Source: Nephromyces sp. MM_2019 (lineage: Eukaryota > Apicomplexa > Aconoidasida > Nephromycida). From it: DNA of 51,781 nt. Positions 23,801-47,750 of this stretch are shown here, one piece after another; positions within the stretch are counted from its first letter, which is position 1, and each line of letters opens with the position of its first letter. The notes under the pieces are model-generated. The model did no database searches. It was not told the origin of the DNA and was given only the letters and a program-made list of their open reading frames with translations. Position numbers and translations under genes: made by a program. The stretch is taken from contig JADHZB010001951.1 in the NCBI GenBank assembly GCA_015657535.1, positions 1-51,781 on the forward strand, written 5' to 3'.

Positions 23801-26296
23801 TGAATAATGATTTTAGTACTCTAGGGTTGAGATGATTAGTCGAGTCGTATTGCGGTATCTACACCTACTTGTTTAGCTGGTTGAGATAGAAGGTGTGTGC
23901 TGTGGTATGTGCTTCAACTACTACTAAGGTAACTTTGGCGTGTTCACCATTAGAGCACACGTTAATCTTCATCAGTTTGTCTTGAAGATTTTCCTTTAAG
24001 CATCCTATCCTCCCTTGGTGCTTGACAAGTCCACTAATCTTTTTTCGTGTAACACTGAGCAGATTTTGTCACAAAACTGGGGAAAATATTGTGGCTTTAT
24101 GGCTTGTGTGTGTTTTTTATTTTGCTAATCCACTTTGGTGGGTTTGTGTGGGTTTAGAGCTGCTTCTGAGTATGCGTGGTTTTGGTTACTTTTATAGGTT
24201 GTTGTGATTTTAGAGGAGCTTGTGTGTGTGGATCTACTTTTATTGGTTAATGTAATTTTAGACCTTTTTTGTTGTTTTTGAATCTACGTTCATCGATTGG
24301 CTTTGCTTTAGATGTTTTTTTCCCCATCACTACCTTTTTTGTTCCTCCCAATAATACCTTATTCCCTCCTCTTATCCCTCTTAGGATCAAAGATGGCCAG
24401 CCAATACTTTTGAGGCTCCTGCGAGTACTGTACCCAATTTCTCTCGCTCTTCTTCATCGAGTGGTTTTGTTAGCAACGCCACAGAAGCTAACTCCGCCGG
24501 AAGTTTCTACTTTGCGAATAGTTTGAGGATGTCTCCAAATGAAGATCTCAGTATATCTAGCATTGGAGGAGCTAGTGGCTTTGTAGGTGGGGGTATCAGT
24601 CAAGGAGAGAGCTCTTTCAATCCTTCACTAGGAGGAAATGGATGGGATGCTCAGCAGCAGCAGCTGCTTCAAATTGGAGGTGGTGGAGATGCAGCTTCTT
24701 ATGGTAACTCTGGAACTCCTTCACAATCTTCACAAAGCAGAAATAACACTTCAAAACACAACTACTCCTACATGCTGCCGGGTTATCCTGTTGTCAATGT
24801 GTAAGTTTGAGATTTTTGGGGGGTTTTGGGGGNNNGGGTGGTGCGGGTTTTTTGTGTCCAAGATTATGAGTTTGAGCGTTTTGAGAATTTTTCGCTGGAG
24901 GGGGTGGATTTGGTGTGTATGAGATAAGTTTTTTGGGCTTTTTTGAGATTTTGTGCTGGAGGGGTAGGGGTTTTCTTCTTTGTGTGAGTTGATAAGCTTG
25001 AGATCGAGGTGATGCTGATGAAGTTTAGATGAGTCAATGCTAACAGCTTTTTACCAATTTTTGGTGTAAATTTGCTCGGCTTCAATCTGCTCTTTTAATT
25101 TGTTGGATCGGATAAAGTGTTTTTAGAGGATGTAGCTGTTACTGTTTCAGGTATTGAAGAGATTGCTTGTTTTTGCAAGGTATTGCTTAACAGTTTCAAA
25201 ACTTTCTATAATCTACGTATGTGTTTATGCGATGAAGAGCTGGTTACTTGCAGCTGAAGCATACCCCACAAAGATTTATCATACAAAAATAGATATGAAA
25301 TCGCAGCGCACACACACACACAGATGTATCAGATACATGTAAGCACGGAGCCTGTCTATTATTGACGCTGTATATGCTGAAGGGGATTCCATATGAATGA
25401 TTGCTTGTATAACCGGATTGATGAGGCGAGGTTGTGCTATGTGTATTTTTTTTGTCGTCTTCATCTTCACTCTGCTGGATGAAAATTTCAAGACTTTTAC
25501 TTTGCTTTCTTGAGCTGTCTCTAGCTGATCTCATTAAGTGTATCCTTGTGTGTGTTTTTTTAGGCGAAATGCACCAGCGGCCAATGTAAACCATCCACAC
25601 AGAGGTTCATTAGGCAATGACCAGAATTCAGGCTATCTAGGTTACGGAAATTTCGCGACTCAGCATAGTCAGTATGCAGCGCATAATCCCCCTGGTCTGA
25701 CTGGGCGTTTATATACCGCATCTCCTTATCTTCAGGTATGATTTGCTGCTGAAGAGCACTGATTTTGTATTATGTGCTGAAGGTGTGTTTGTCATGCATT
25801 CCACGCTAGGCGTTTTATCCCCTCTTTTGTCTTTGCTGTTGTATTCTTGCTGCTTTGTGTGGTGTGTAGCATGGAATATGTGCTTTTTTTTTAAAACACC
25901 CGTGTGTTAACTTTAGCTATCAATAGCAGATTTATATAATCTACTTAAGATAAATAAGTGAATTTATTAGTTACCGTGCTAGACGCGTTTTCTTTAGGAT
26001 AGCTTTTTTCACATTTTTTTCGCAGATTTTCTGTTCTTTTTTCGCAAATTTTTTACCTTTCTCAACCCCCTTTTCATCCCACTTTTTACCACATACTAAT
26101 TGCATCGGTTTTCCACTTTGAGAAGGCCGCAGCTTCACTTGAATTGTGTCCTTTCGTCGCCTTTGATATGTCCTCTGCTCTTCGTATATATTTACTACCG
26201 TACTCTCCCCTGCAGGCCTCGGGTCATCGTAGTGGCTCCAACCTAGGACCTAGTTTTAATGGTTACAATTCCTCATCAGCCTGGGGGAATCAGTAG
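11862..26296 (+). CDS. UBA/RGG/prion-like protein of the Lingerer/UBAP2L/GIP1 type, 14 exons, ~2522 aa
   Basis: Exons: 11862-12807, 13581-14129, 14352-14391, 14835-14950, 15465-15904, 16247-19828, 20207-20554, 21335-21421, 22276-22498, 22907-23205, 23427-23696, 24385-24800, 25564-25735, 26216-26296; all phases agree. The first ATG after the in-frame stop at 11745 is 11862. Residues 32-75 form a UBA-like three-helix unit, followed by IWKVASNSKRK, as the UBAP2L/GIP1 UBA is followed by W and a basic KKK stretch. Next comes a Gly/Arg/Ser-rich RGG region with PWGL at 187-190. PVVMPRLLN...LYFGT at 828-853 fits the conserved proline-to-FG segment of UBAP2L and plant GIP1. A huge Ser/Gly/Asn exon 6 carries a Gln/His-rich stretch. 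The C-terminus is Tyr/Pro/Gly-rich and ends FNGYNSSSAWGNQ, like the SYSWGAN end of UBAP2L. Family members bind RNA/RNP granules. Granule assembly is inferred here. Length is about twice that of animal homologues. The family call is by motif order, not alignment. Confidence 0.85.
13414..13605 (+). repeat. Tandem 82-85 bp repeat spanning the exon 2 acceptor
   Basis: Three related units start at 13414, 13499 and 13581. Units 1 and 3 share GCAGTC-ACCA-CTAATGATAAGCAT. The ends of units 1 and 2 share T-TCTACACTCCT, AACCTAGT and a T-rich tract ending in CAG. The third unit start is the beginning of exon 2 of the UBAP2L-like gene, so both the 3' splice site and exon start have upstream relatives. Confidence 0.75.
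15352..15414. repeat. (CA)n/(CACACAAA)n microsatellite in intron 4
   Basis: About 63 nt of CA units interrupted by AAA. It lies about 50 nt upstream of the exon 5 acceptor (15463-15464) and is followed by a pyrimidine tract. Confidence 0.9.
18568..18780 (+). repeat. Gln/His-rich prion-like segment in exon 6
   Basis: CAG/CAA/CAC codons alternate to give about 70 residues dominated by Gln, His, Ser and Thr (for example QQQLQQHTSAQQQQHASTQQ). There is a loose repeat of about 10 residues around HTSTQQ/HASTQQ. Mixed CAG and CAA codons suggest protein-level selection and not a pure trinucleotide expansion. It sits in the long exon of the UBAP2L-like gene and is the most prion-like part of it. Confidence 0.8.
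22097..22144 (+). repeat. (TG)n microsatellite in intron 8
   Basis: Two TG runs, one of them nine or more units long, about 130 nt before the exon 9 acceptor. The intron (21422-22275) is TG-rich throughout from 21800. Confidence 0.85.
22518..22703 (+). repeat. TG-rich minisatellite at the start of intron 9
   Basis: Degenerate GTGTGTGAGTC and GTGTGTCTGGG units begin about 20 nt after the exon 9 donor (22499) and run about 185 nt. In one frame they read Val-Cys-Val and Val-Ser, extending the exon frame as a repeat artefact. Confidence 0.8.
24833..24835. other. Undetermined bases (NNN) in intron 12
   Basis: Three N's within a G-rich stretch (TTTGGGGG-NNN-GGGTGG) just after the exon 12 donor. 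This is probably unresolved homopolymer sequence or a token assembly gap. It does not affect a coding exon. Confidence 0.95.
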
Positions 26297-29200
26297 AGAT
26301 TTTATTTTGCATTTCTTTTACCTTCCACGCAGACAGCATATTTACTCCACACATACACGACAACGTCTTCACTCTTCTAAAAGGGCATTTGCTGCAATAG
26401 TACTGTTGATTTTTTCAATATGTTCAGTGTAATTACTTTTGGTAGTCTTTTTAGGCCTGGTACGTAATGTGGTGCTTTGCCTACTTCTTAGCTGAGTACA
26501 GCAAGCCTTTTTTAATATTTTGCTATTGTTATTCACTCTTACATGATAGATGTAACACAGCTTCATCCCAGAAATCTGCGGATAATTTAAATGATGCGTA
26601 AAAATTGCGTTTATTACTATATTTTGATGCGGCGTCTACATATTGTCTATGCTTGAATATCGCTCACCACAGTGAGCTTGAATGGATTGTATCCGTGAAC
26701 TTTAAAAATAGTAGGTAGTAGCGGTGGAATAATTATACCTGGGTAGGGTGTGTTTCTGTGGATTCCTATAGAAATGTGATACACAGGGTCGCATGACGGT
26801 ATATATATGGGAGGTTGAGCGAAAAGATGATGGGGAAAATTGATGAAAAATAGGATATTCTTGAGTGAGGTAATACGCTTCACACGTTCCGCGTGGGCGA
26901 TTTTCTATTAGAGGTTCCATTGGATTTTGAGATGATTGCTAGGCTTATCACTGGGGTCACTGTTGTAAAAAAAGCTCTCTAAAGATATATATTAGCTACC
27001 GAGTTAAGGCTGGATAGGCTAGCTGAAAAGTGAAGATGAATAAGATGGTTTCTTGCCTGAAATTAGTTTTTTATGCGATGCCTTCTGCAAGCACACAAGT
27101 TTTTCTGCTCTTACGTTGCTAAATAGCATAACGAAGATACTTATCAATTTGGACATATTTGGGAGTTAAAGTGTTACCTTCCTCGTGGTTATGCTGTTTG
27201 TTTGAAGAGGAAAGCCTGGCGTTCAGAGGGGTTGTTTTCGTACGATTTGGGCGATATAATGGTTTGAGAGTTTAATTATCGGGTGTTGCGGTGGATGTGA
27301 GCGCTTACATCACTTTCGGATGGTTTTTTGCTGCATCTGCGCCGAGCTTGGCATCAAACACGCTTTGCTTGCTTTTTGTGGAGTCTCCATCCCCCCTTTC
27401 ATTTGTCAAGCAGTTCTTCTATCCTCGGTAAAAGGTGTCGATTCTTAATCGTGAGCTTCTTAACAGCTTGTGGCTAGGGGTTGCTCGTGTGATTGACTAC
27501 GGGGAATATTATTGCGGTGATGTCGCTGGGATTCTATTCCAACCCTCATCTGAGGGATGAACGTACAAACACACACGTACTCATTGCTACTGGTACCGAA
27601 CAAAAATAGTACAAGGAATGGAGTTGCTAGTTAAAACCCTTCCAGAGACTGCTTCACAGCCGCGTGTGGCACTGGATTGATATTACAGGCAAGCTGCACC
27701 TGAAGCAGTGCTGCGTCCCCGAGAAAAAGGTGTTAATGGTATACTCCTTCCTCGGGAGTAATGCCAGTATGCAGCATTGAACTGGCCGTATTGGGCAATT
27801 GAAATATGGGATTGCCTTTTCGGCCACGCTCACTTGAGAAATGTACTCACTGAAAAAGTCTTTGCAGCACGATTTTTGAAGTACATGAAGTTGGAGCACG
27901 TGGTAAAATCGAAGCTCACAAATTCTACTTGAAGCAGTATTGTCAAACTGCGCTGCTAAAAGTACGTCAGCGAGGGTCAACTACGAGATTCATGAAGGAA
28001 ACTTGCTAAATACGCCGACTTTTCGCCACCAATCAGTAGAGCAATCAATGCCACAAAGATATGCGCGCACGCGCAAGAACAAACGTAGATTCAGCCAGCC
28101 AAACGCACACATTTTCGCAAACATTCGGGGCACAGATACCGATACACCCTCATTTTACAGTGTCCATTCATATGCATTGCCTTTAATGAGTACATATATA
28201 CTTCCCCCATGTGCAATATACTTACCCCATTTGCAATCTACTTGATCGGCGCATTAACGATTGAGCTTACGGAATTATAGTCTGCATGCTGAATAAGATG
28301 CATCCCGTCACCGTGTTGAATGGGGATATTTAAACCATTTTGTGACTCGCAGGACTTTGCCATTCCCGGCACTTGGATCCCCTCAAGCTATCACTCTATA
28401 AAAAGTACCTACCCCTGCCGAGTCAATGTGGCTTCTAGTGTGGGACTTTAGCATAAGTTCATAACCTGCTCTACAAGAATCTTTTAAAATTGTAAATTAT
28501 TCTTAGCATCGGCAGCATAAAAAGCTCAGTTACTATTTGATTCTCTGAAAATAAAATTCACATGATATCTAAAGGCTGCTGCGTAGTAATCGAGCTGAGG
28601 CTCGGGCTTTTGCATCTCCATGATGCTTTTGAATAAGTTTTGTGGCTATAAAATATATTTTAGCCGTGATATACGTAGAGTCTTTATTTAATTTACTTAT
28701 AGAACCGGGGGGACCGCGGCAAAACTCGCCGTCAGATAATACCATAGCCGTGGAATTCGCTTCATGAAAAGGTGATAAATTGGGGACTTAAACGTTCCCA
28801 GGATGATTTCTAAAATAAGTCTTAAAATTTTTCGCAAAAACCTAATCAAAATCAATGTATAGGGGGGCTCAGATCGCCGCGGCTATGAAAATTATAACCA
28901 AACTCCTTCTACGGTAAACAGGCAAACTTAAGTTTTATCACGCAGGTAAAGCTTCACTTTCGCTGCACTTTCCACGCGAAAGGAACTCATGCTCATTTTT
29001 TCGAGATTTGCAGTGTTCCTGTGGAATAAGTCTCGCTGCAAACCTTTACACGTAAAAAAAGATCATTTTCAGGAGTAGAAGAAGATAAATAATTCATCTG
29101 ATAATAGGCCTATGAAAGAATACTACAGCATAGCATGCGCTCACTATCACGAAAAAAGACTCACCCATTTCAACCCATAACAACACAAAAACCAAACTCA

Positions 29201-29361
29201 ACCCATAAAAACACAAAAACCAAATTCAACCCATAAAAACACAAAAACCAAATTCAACCTATAAAAACATACACAGATCCACAGATACACCGCGACATAC
29301 ACACGCACAAACAACCGCACGCGGACACACCAACCCCACTGGCTCTATTCTATTCGCTGCT
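26297..29361. other. Convergent intergenic region
   Basis: About 3 kb between the stops of the UBAP2L-like gene (+) and VPS34 (-). It will contain both 3' ends. No gene or RNA gene is recognised, and the short open frames here show no known motifs. The only clear structure is the 28-bp minisatellite at its right end and a CA-rich stretch (29276-29332), which is TG-rich in the VPS34 sense. Confidence 0.6.
29171..29275. repeat. 28-bp minisatellite, ~3.7 copies
   Basis: Units start at 29171, 29199, 29227 and 29255. Each is CAACCCATAAAAACACAAAA plus ACCAAATT, with one to three differences. It lies 90-190 nt downstream of the VPS34 stop, probably in the 3' UTR or just beyond. In VPS34 sense it is TTTTTGTG-rich, matching the TG bias of this gene's introns. 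There are no spacers, so it is not a CRISPR array. Confidence 0.9.
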
Positions 29362-40872
<11,511 letters not shown>

Positions 40873-43800
40873 ATTAAAAGCTACGCGCTACTCATGGGAT
40901 GGTCAAAGGTCTTTTTATGTGATAATCAAATTTGTCAGTATAGCGGAGAAAAAAAGATTCGATGGAGAGCTTGGTTAGAGAGGCATCTTTAGTACCGCGG
41001 GAACCTTTCATCTTTCAGCGAATAGCGATCCTCATGGCGAGTTTTGACGCTGTCAGTGCAATTGTGGACGTGTGCTTTTTTGAAAAATTGGGCGCGCTAG
41101 CAAGAAGTGCATGAACCTATTACAAGTCGGAGAAAGGTAAGCGGGAAGATAAGGCTAAAGGGGGAGTGGCCGCAGATACACACAGTGCAGCTCTCCCGCT
41201 AGTCATTTTAAAACTTAACGAGCTTCTCTGAGTTATAGCTACGGCGAATAAAATCGAAACAACAGCGCAAACGACCCAAGAGTCAGCGAGCAACTGACAG
41301 GGGGGAAGTTGAACTGGATTCTACCAAAAACCTAGTAGGAGCTATTAAATTCTTTGATTCATCGTGGATCATTAGCTTTCTTTACTACAAAAATTACTTG
41401 AAATGCAAGTGAAATGTCTTTTTTGTGGTGAGGTATGATAAGATCAGCCAAAATAGGAGGAAAATAGCAAAAGATTCTATTGTAATGTCTTCCTATGGTT
41501 AAATTTCGTACACTTTGCCAAAATTCGAGGAAAATAGCCAGTGGCTTAGTGTTTTTTTTACTGCCTTGAAAAGCATAGCGAAGTACATGCCATGCTTGTT
41601 GATTGACGGCCGCAGCGGAATTAAGAGTAGTACATGGATTGATTCTTATCTCCTCTAAAGCATTCTACTGAATATTCGTCATAGCATACTCATACTGGTT
41701 GCCAAATCGCCTGGAACTCGAAATTTTTTGAGCTCCTTAGATAATCTGTTAATGACTTTATACCTCGAAAGCGAGATAACTCTATAGTTGGTGATTAGGT
41801 TTATACGCAATAAATCTACAAGAGACCCTGCATGAGCATGTCGAGGGGAACATAAACTCGCCATAAACCGTTTCAAAGTTGCCGATCTACAGTACTAATG
41901 GTTGAAAGGGGTGGTAGACAACATTTTTAGAATTAAGGAGTGAAATTCTCCATTTGAACACAAAGTCAAAGCTTCTGACCGGAATGTTTTAAGAGAAAAA
42001 TAAAAGGCGGTAAAATATCTGGGCTTCAGGAATTGCGTATCTTCATCTAGGTAGTTTCAGAAACATTCCAAACCCGAAAAAGATGTGTCTATGAACTAAA
42101 AGCGAAATATCGATGATCCATAAAAATATGCTAAATAATGGAAAGGATAACAATACGTCGCTACATAGCTCATCTAAGCGGTGATAGCAGCAGACAGATT
42201 CTTGGCAGTACTCGCGACTGTCTCAAGCAGGGAAATTTAAAAAGGTAACTTTCTCGCATTTTTCGTTGTTTTTTATAACTACTGCTCTTCCATAAGGTGT
42301 AACTTTAATATTCCCTTTTCTATCGTATAACTGAAGGCACCAATAGTTCAAAGTTGCTTCTTAATTTTTTGCATAATTTATCCCGCAGAAAGAGATGTCA
42401 AATCCACGTAAGCACTAGCTATATTTTTTCCCTAACTACTTTTCCTTCCAATTTTCGTTAAGCTATCTCGCTAGTTTTTAATTCTGCTCTCTTCTTTCTA
42501 AAAACCATTTTAATGCATAACCAGTACAGCAAATTTGAAGTATAAACATTGCTTCACTATTCAAACTAAACCTCTAACCTGCTGTTTTGCCGATTAACTT
42601 CCGAAAAATTCTGTTTCAAGAATCATATTTACTGTGATCAATGAAGGTGTAATGACCCCTAACTAGTACTGTAGCATCAGGCTAATCAATAAGCTATTCT
42701 TTTTATCATGAAGAGAAGGAAAGGATGCAGCAGTTTTTTTGTGACTAAAAAAGATCTCTATGATGAAAATATTCGGTACTTGGTTAAATATTGCTATTGA
42801 TTCTCGATTAATATTGCGCATAATTGTGCTCGTGTGTGCAAACGGACGACAATAAGCATGCATTCGAAAGTAATGCTATTATGAAAGCTTCGTCTTACAG
42901 AAGTCGCTTTCGTGGAAAAAAAGGATGCTTTCGAGTCAAGGGTTTTCAACTAAAACATTGGGTGAGCATAATAAGTATAGGCCGTGTTAATTTTACTTCC
43001 TCATGGAGGTATTAGCGAACAAAATAATTTCGTTTCATCTAATTTCAGTGCTACTGGGGTACCCCCTCTCCGACTGCGGATTAGTAGCATCTAAAAAATT
43101 TTCGCGATTGACCATTTTTATCTCTGATATTGTTATTGCAGGCTGAAAAGCTTAGAAGATATTAAAGTTTTTGGTTTTCAAACTTTTTGATAAATTGATC
43201 GCATCAATAACGAAGAAAAGTTGGACCATACTACTTTGTATTTTCTAGTATTATTGGAAAATTTTAAAGAGCTGCTGCATATTCAATTTAAGACAAAAAA
43301 ATGAGCCTCGTTTTTATCCCTGGTACTAGTATCAGCCTAAGCGTGTACAAGTAATCATTTTATCACTTAGTGTTGCTAGGTTTTTCCGGTTATTTCTGGA
43401 TAAACTTTGGGTTTTTGGTATGTTTATATGAGAGCATATTCACATACTGTCTAAAGGTTGATGAAAAGGAGATCCGTATTTCTACGATTTAAAAAAAAAG
43501 AATGCTACTCACATTTTCGCTGATATATCGGCATACTCTAGCTTAAACAGCTTCTAGAGCGTATACTGGAGATGTTGTCCTGTGCTTCAATTAGCTTCGT
43601 GCAATGAGCGAGAGCATGCAAATTTCTGTACACTAAAACACGTTAGACGGCAGTGTGAACATAAGGAAATAAAATTGCAATGTTTTATTAGGCTGTGGTA
43701 CTCAAATATGATAGAGGCTGCTTGCTTTTACGCAAGCGATCACATGAGTTCAAGACCCTCTTGTAAACCATGGGCAGTTTCCAGGCATAATCTTAAACTA

Positions 43801-45187
43801 AAAGACTAGAGCATTCTATATGGAGTATTCTTCCCATGATTAAAAGGGAATTCCCGTAGTCCGCTATAGTTTGAAGTGACCTTAGGGAATGCAGATTTGC
43901 CAAGTGGCTGTGAATTTCCTGATTACGAATATATTCGTAAGGTAGCAACCACCATCAAATACGCTGCTACTTAAGTAATTTCGAACACTCATAGTTTTAA
44001 TGATATATACCGTTCTTATTCCTGAAGAAGCAGAATCAATTTTAGCCCTTTTCAAAGGTTTCCATGAAGTTTGTAGAAGCTCAAAATCGAGCTTGTCATC
44101 GTTTGAAAACCCCATAGTAACACTGAACAATTCGTGAAAAGAACCCAGATTGCCATATAGCATTTGCCCAGAACTTGGGGATAAAAAAGGCTTTAATCTC
44201 AGCTGCTCCTGATAAAAAAGTGTACGTAGCATTCATACTTTTTGCGAAATTACTTTTCCCTGTGTGCAAGAATACCCGATTCTTGAAATGAGAAACTCAT
44301 GCATAGTATTTCAACAGCTTCGCTAAGTTACTCTGAAGGTAAAATCGCGTGGAGATTTTGAATCTAAGCTAGCCTAGGCATCTCAAAGGCACTTCATACT
44401 AGGTAGGCACTTGATAGCTAATACAGACGAGGCATTTGCTAGGTAAGCTAGCCAAGGCAATTCGAAGGTAGTCTTCAAGTTTCCAGAATCCAGCTCGAGA
44501 TGTAAGTGATAAGTTATTCCACGATAACGTGGCACGCTTGAATACATACACACTCTGCTCATCGTTTGACATAGCGCGTGATGGGTATGTTTAATACTCA
44601 CTGGCCACTGGTCATATTGGGGGTTATGAATAAAGCATTACTACGTATGCTATATATCCAGATTTTTTTCCGAATTCCCCGCATCCAACTTTCTCCAAAC
44701 TTCCTTATGGATATCTCTTTAAAGTGATGATGTAGATCCTCCTCTAAGTCCATTAGTATTTTCTCCCCCTACATTACTACCCAGCTGAAGGGTACCTTAA
44801 TATGCATCGTAAGAAGGTGAAATCGATAGCCTGCCACCATCCTAGTGAATGCTAGTATATGCCGCGTGTTTAAGGAAGCGTTATATTGAGAAACTGCAGC
44901 CAGTTTGGAGCTTCTTCACTACTAGCGAAGGTATTTGATAAATAATTGACTCTTCCCGTCCAATGCTCCCATGCTACCTTCTAGGAAAACTCGAAATACT
45001 AATAGGTGCAGATTATATCTGCTGCCTAAACCGAGTGGCAAGCTTGTTCAACGCATCGAGAATATATGGTAAAGGGAATATAGCGTGGGGACCCCCACTG
45101 ATCTGAATATTCTAATTGAGTTCAGAGGGTTGCTTTCTTATTATATGCTACTTTGCGGTGATCCTTATACTTGTATGCAATGCGGTT

Positions 45188-45352
45188 GATTATATATGTA
45201 CTTCTATTACCTTTGCTACAGCTTGAACTGTAGAGTATTCTGTGAGATCCTCAAACAAGCTAGCTTCTATTTATATATATACTGGCCTCATCTTTGCTAC
45301 AGTTTGGACTTTACACAATCTCTCTGAGATCCTTAGAAAAGCTAGCTTCCTT
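45188..45352. repeat. Imperfect ~80-bp tandem duplication
   Basis: Copies at about 45188-45267 and 45268-45352 share, in order, a TATATAT start, TTTGCTACAG, CTGTGAGATCC-like and AAGCTAGCTTC segments. The function is unknown. Confidence 0.65.
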
Positions 45353-46802
45353 TGAATACTTGCAGGAGAGTTGAGTGACAAGTTCCTGAGGAGGAAGAAA
45401 AGCGAGTTTTTGAAAGATGCCCTCTTTCCTTTACAAATGAAGATTTGTGCAAACCTTAACATGAAAAAATGAAAGGGCGTGAGTTAATCTATGCTTCAAC
45501 CGGAACCTACTACTTTCGTGAGAGGAATACATATATTTTGATATCGCCTATTTCCATCCTGTGGTGACCTTTAGACAGGTTATAGTCACTTTAGTTATTT
45601 GGGTTCCGTTGTAGGTCGTGCAGTACCGAAGTTCCTTATTTACCACCGAACAGCAGCCTCTTCTTGCTGAAAATAGCTTTTCCACAAAGTAAGGAACTGT
45701 GTTAGGTTTTCGAAGAGTGAGATAGCCCTGGGGAATTTATAAGTAAAATTTTTCTTTTTACTGCTTCTAAGCTTGAAAAGAATCGAGGATAAATGTCTGA
45801 AAAAGACTTTTTTCGCTGGTATAAACCCTCCTGTATGAAGTTTCTGCTGTGACTGTGTTTGTTTAGACTGCAGAAAGCACCTTTCACGTAGCGTACACAA
45901 ATGCTATTAGCATAATGTGTGGTTAACCTGTAGCTAAATTGCCATAAAGGTTATGTGGAAGAGAAAGTTAGCAAATTTGTACCAAAATTAAGCCAGACAA
46001 AGGCAAGGAGTAAGCAGTGTGAATTCTGAAAATGCAAACTTCAAGTTAGAGGCTGGGCAGCTTGCTTGGGGTAAGATATGGAGATGACCCCCAGATAAAT
46101 TCCAACCTTTAAGGATACCTGTTTTTAGAGCGTGATAGACGTAGGTAGAAATGGGTTTGCAGTGCTTCAAAAGGTTCTCTAAAAAAGAAATCTTCAAGCT
46201 TTTTGAAAAAAATTGAGCTCTCAGTGAGATCTTTTTTGGTTTCTGTTTAGTAAACTCAATCACTTTTGATTTTTCGCGGATTTCACATGGTGTCTTCCTT
46301 GGAGAACTATGGTGCAGACTTTTTTAGAGGAGAATATGTTGTTTATTCTGGTAAAAAAGGAGCTGCTGCTAGTAATACTGAGAAATTGTGGAAGCTTAAT
46401 AGTTTTACTTTATAGATAGGACTGAGTCTGAAGCGTGAAATTTTGCAGAAGTAATGCTAGTCTATACAGTTATGAGGTGAACTATGGGGTTACTTACTTT
46501 GTGAAATGAGCTGAATAGATGAAAAAATCCATCAGAAAATAATAGTCTTTCTAAAACCTGGCGTCTAGATGATGAATTGCTTCCAATAGTGCGTATGAAT
46601 GCTGTGATAACATGAGAGTGTAGGCTTATTGCAGCAACTTGCTGCCTTTTTTTGAGAGATTTGTGATTGTTTTTGAGTCTTTGGTTTATTGCCTCTTTTT
46701 GCAGCATATATTTGGAAGGTTTTCATTCTCGACTAAATAAATACGTGTGCATCTTAGTTTAATGTGTCCATCTGTGCGTGCAGAAACTTTAGATATTTCA
46801 TG

Positions 46803-46976
46803 TTGAGAAGATATTTGAACCATGTCGTCCTAAGAAGACAGTTGCACGATGTTATTCTACGAAGATATTTGCATCATGTTGTACTAAGAAGATGTTCGCA
46901 CCATGCTATATTAAGAAGGTATTTGCACCATGTTATACTACCAAGATATTTGCACCACATTATACTATCAAGATAG
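46803..46976 (+). repeat. 27-bp minisatellite, ~6.5 copies, open in one frame
   Basis: Units near CTAAGAAGATATTTGCACCA plus TGTTATA repeat every 27 nt. Since 27 is a multiple of three, the frame stays open and reads LRRYLHHVV-like nonapeptides (LRRYLNHVV, LRRQLHDVI, LRRYLHHVV and so on) to a stop at 46974-46976. An apparent start (ATG at 46764) precedes it by about 13 codons. No homologue is recognised. A non-coding repeat is more likely than a gene. Confidence 0.85.
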
Positions 46977-47630
46977 TTGTACTCGCTTTCAGCAATTGTA
47001 TTTCCCCTTTATTACTGCAATAACAGGCAAAGATGCAGCTTGCTAAACGAGTTTTGGTAAATCATAATAATTGGGAAATCAATCAGGATGAACTTAAATT
47101 TTGTAAGAAAATAAGATTATACGCCTTAAATATGTAAAAAGCCAAACCTTTTATTGAAGATTTAGAGCTTATGAAAAAGAAATAGTTTATGGAAATCAGT
47201 ATGTTAGTGACAGCAATATAGTAGGATATTGGAAAAATATTTTTTAGATGCTGCCTTGTGTGTTTTTTGATGTCATAATGTATGTTTTTTTTACAAGAAG
47301 TTCTATACTCTGATTTTGTGCGCCTTTTGAATTTCATGTGTATAATCAGTGTGATTTTTATGTGAAATAGGCGAATTTCTGTGTTAACTAGCTCGCTTAT
47401 GTTTGTGCAAAAGCCACACTCTATCAACAGCATTTGTTCATTAGAATTAGCCTATTTTTGACGGAATTTCGCTATGCTAAAAGGTATAGCTGCAGTTATC
47501 CTAATCATACCTTATACCTTGTGTAGCGGTATGTGAGGAATTTGTATGGCCTTGCATGCTGGGATTTTTTTCATCGTATTTAAAGCTTCAGAAGCTTATC
47601 TTGTTGCTTATATTATCTTTATTTGTTTTA

Positions 47631-47750
47631 TCCTTATTTTATCTTCAATATCAATCAGAAAATTCTACGGGGGTACGGCGCTTTAGCCTTGTCTATGAAT
47701 GCGAGTAAACCTCCAATATCCTTATTTTATCTTCAATATAAATCAGCAAA
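47631..47750. repeat. Direct repeat of ~28 bp, 88 bp apart
   Basis: TCCTTATTTTATCTTCAATA followed by T/A-AATCAG occurs at 47631 and again at 47719. It lies about 320 nt upstream of the CDC14 start, in the probable promoter or leader region. Confidence 0.75.

Noticed and set aside
29171..29275. CRISPR-like array
   Set aside because: Units are head-to-tail without spacers, in a eukaryotic genome; it is a minisatellite.
43882..44232. 116-codon minus-strand frame as a gene
   Set aside because: No conserved motif, no compositional difference from the surrounding spacer and no good splice context; length fits chance in 7 kb.
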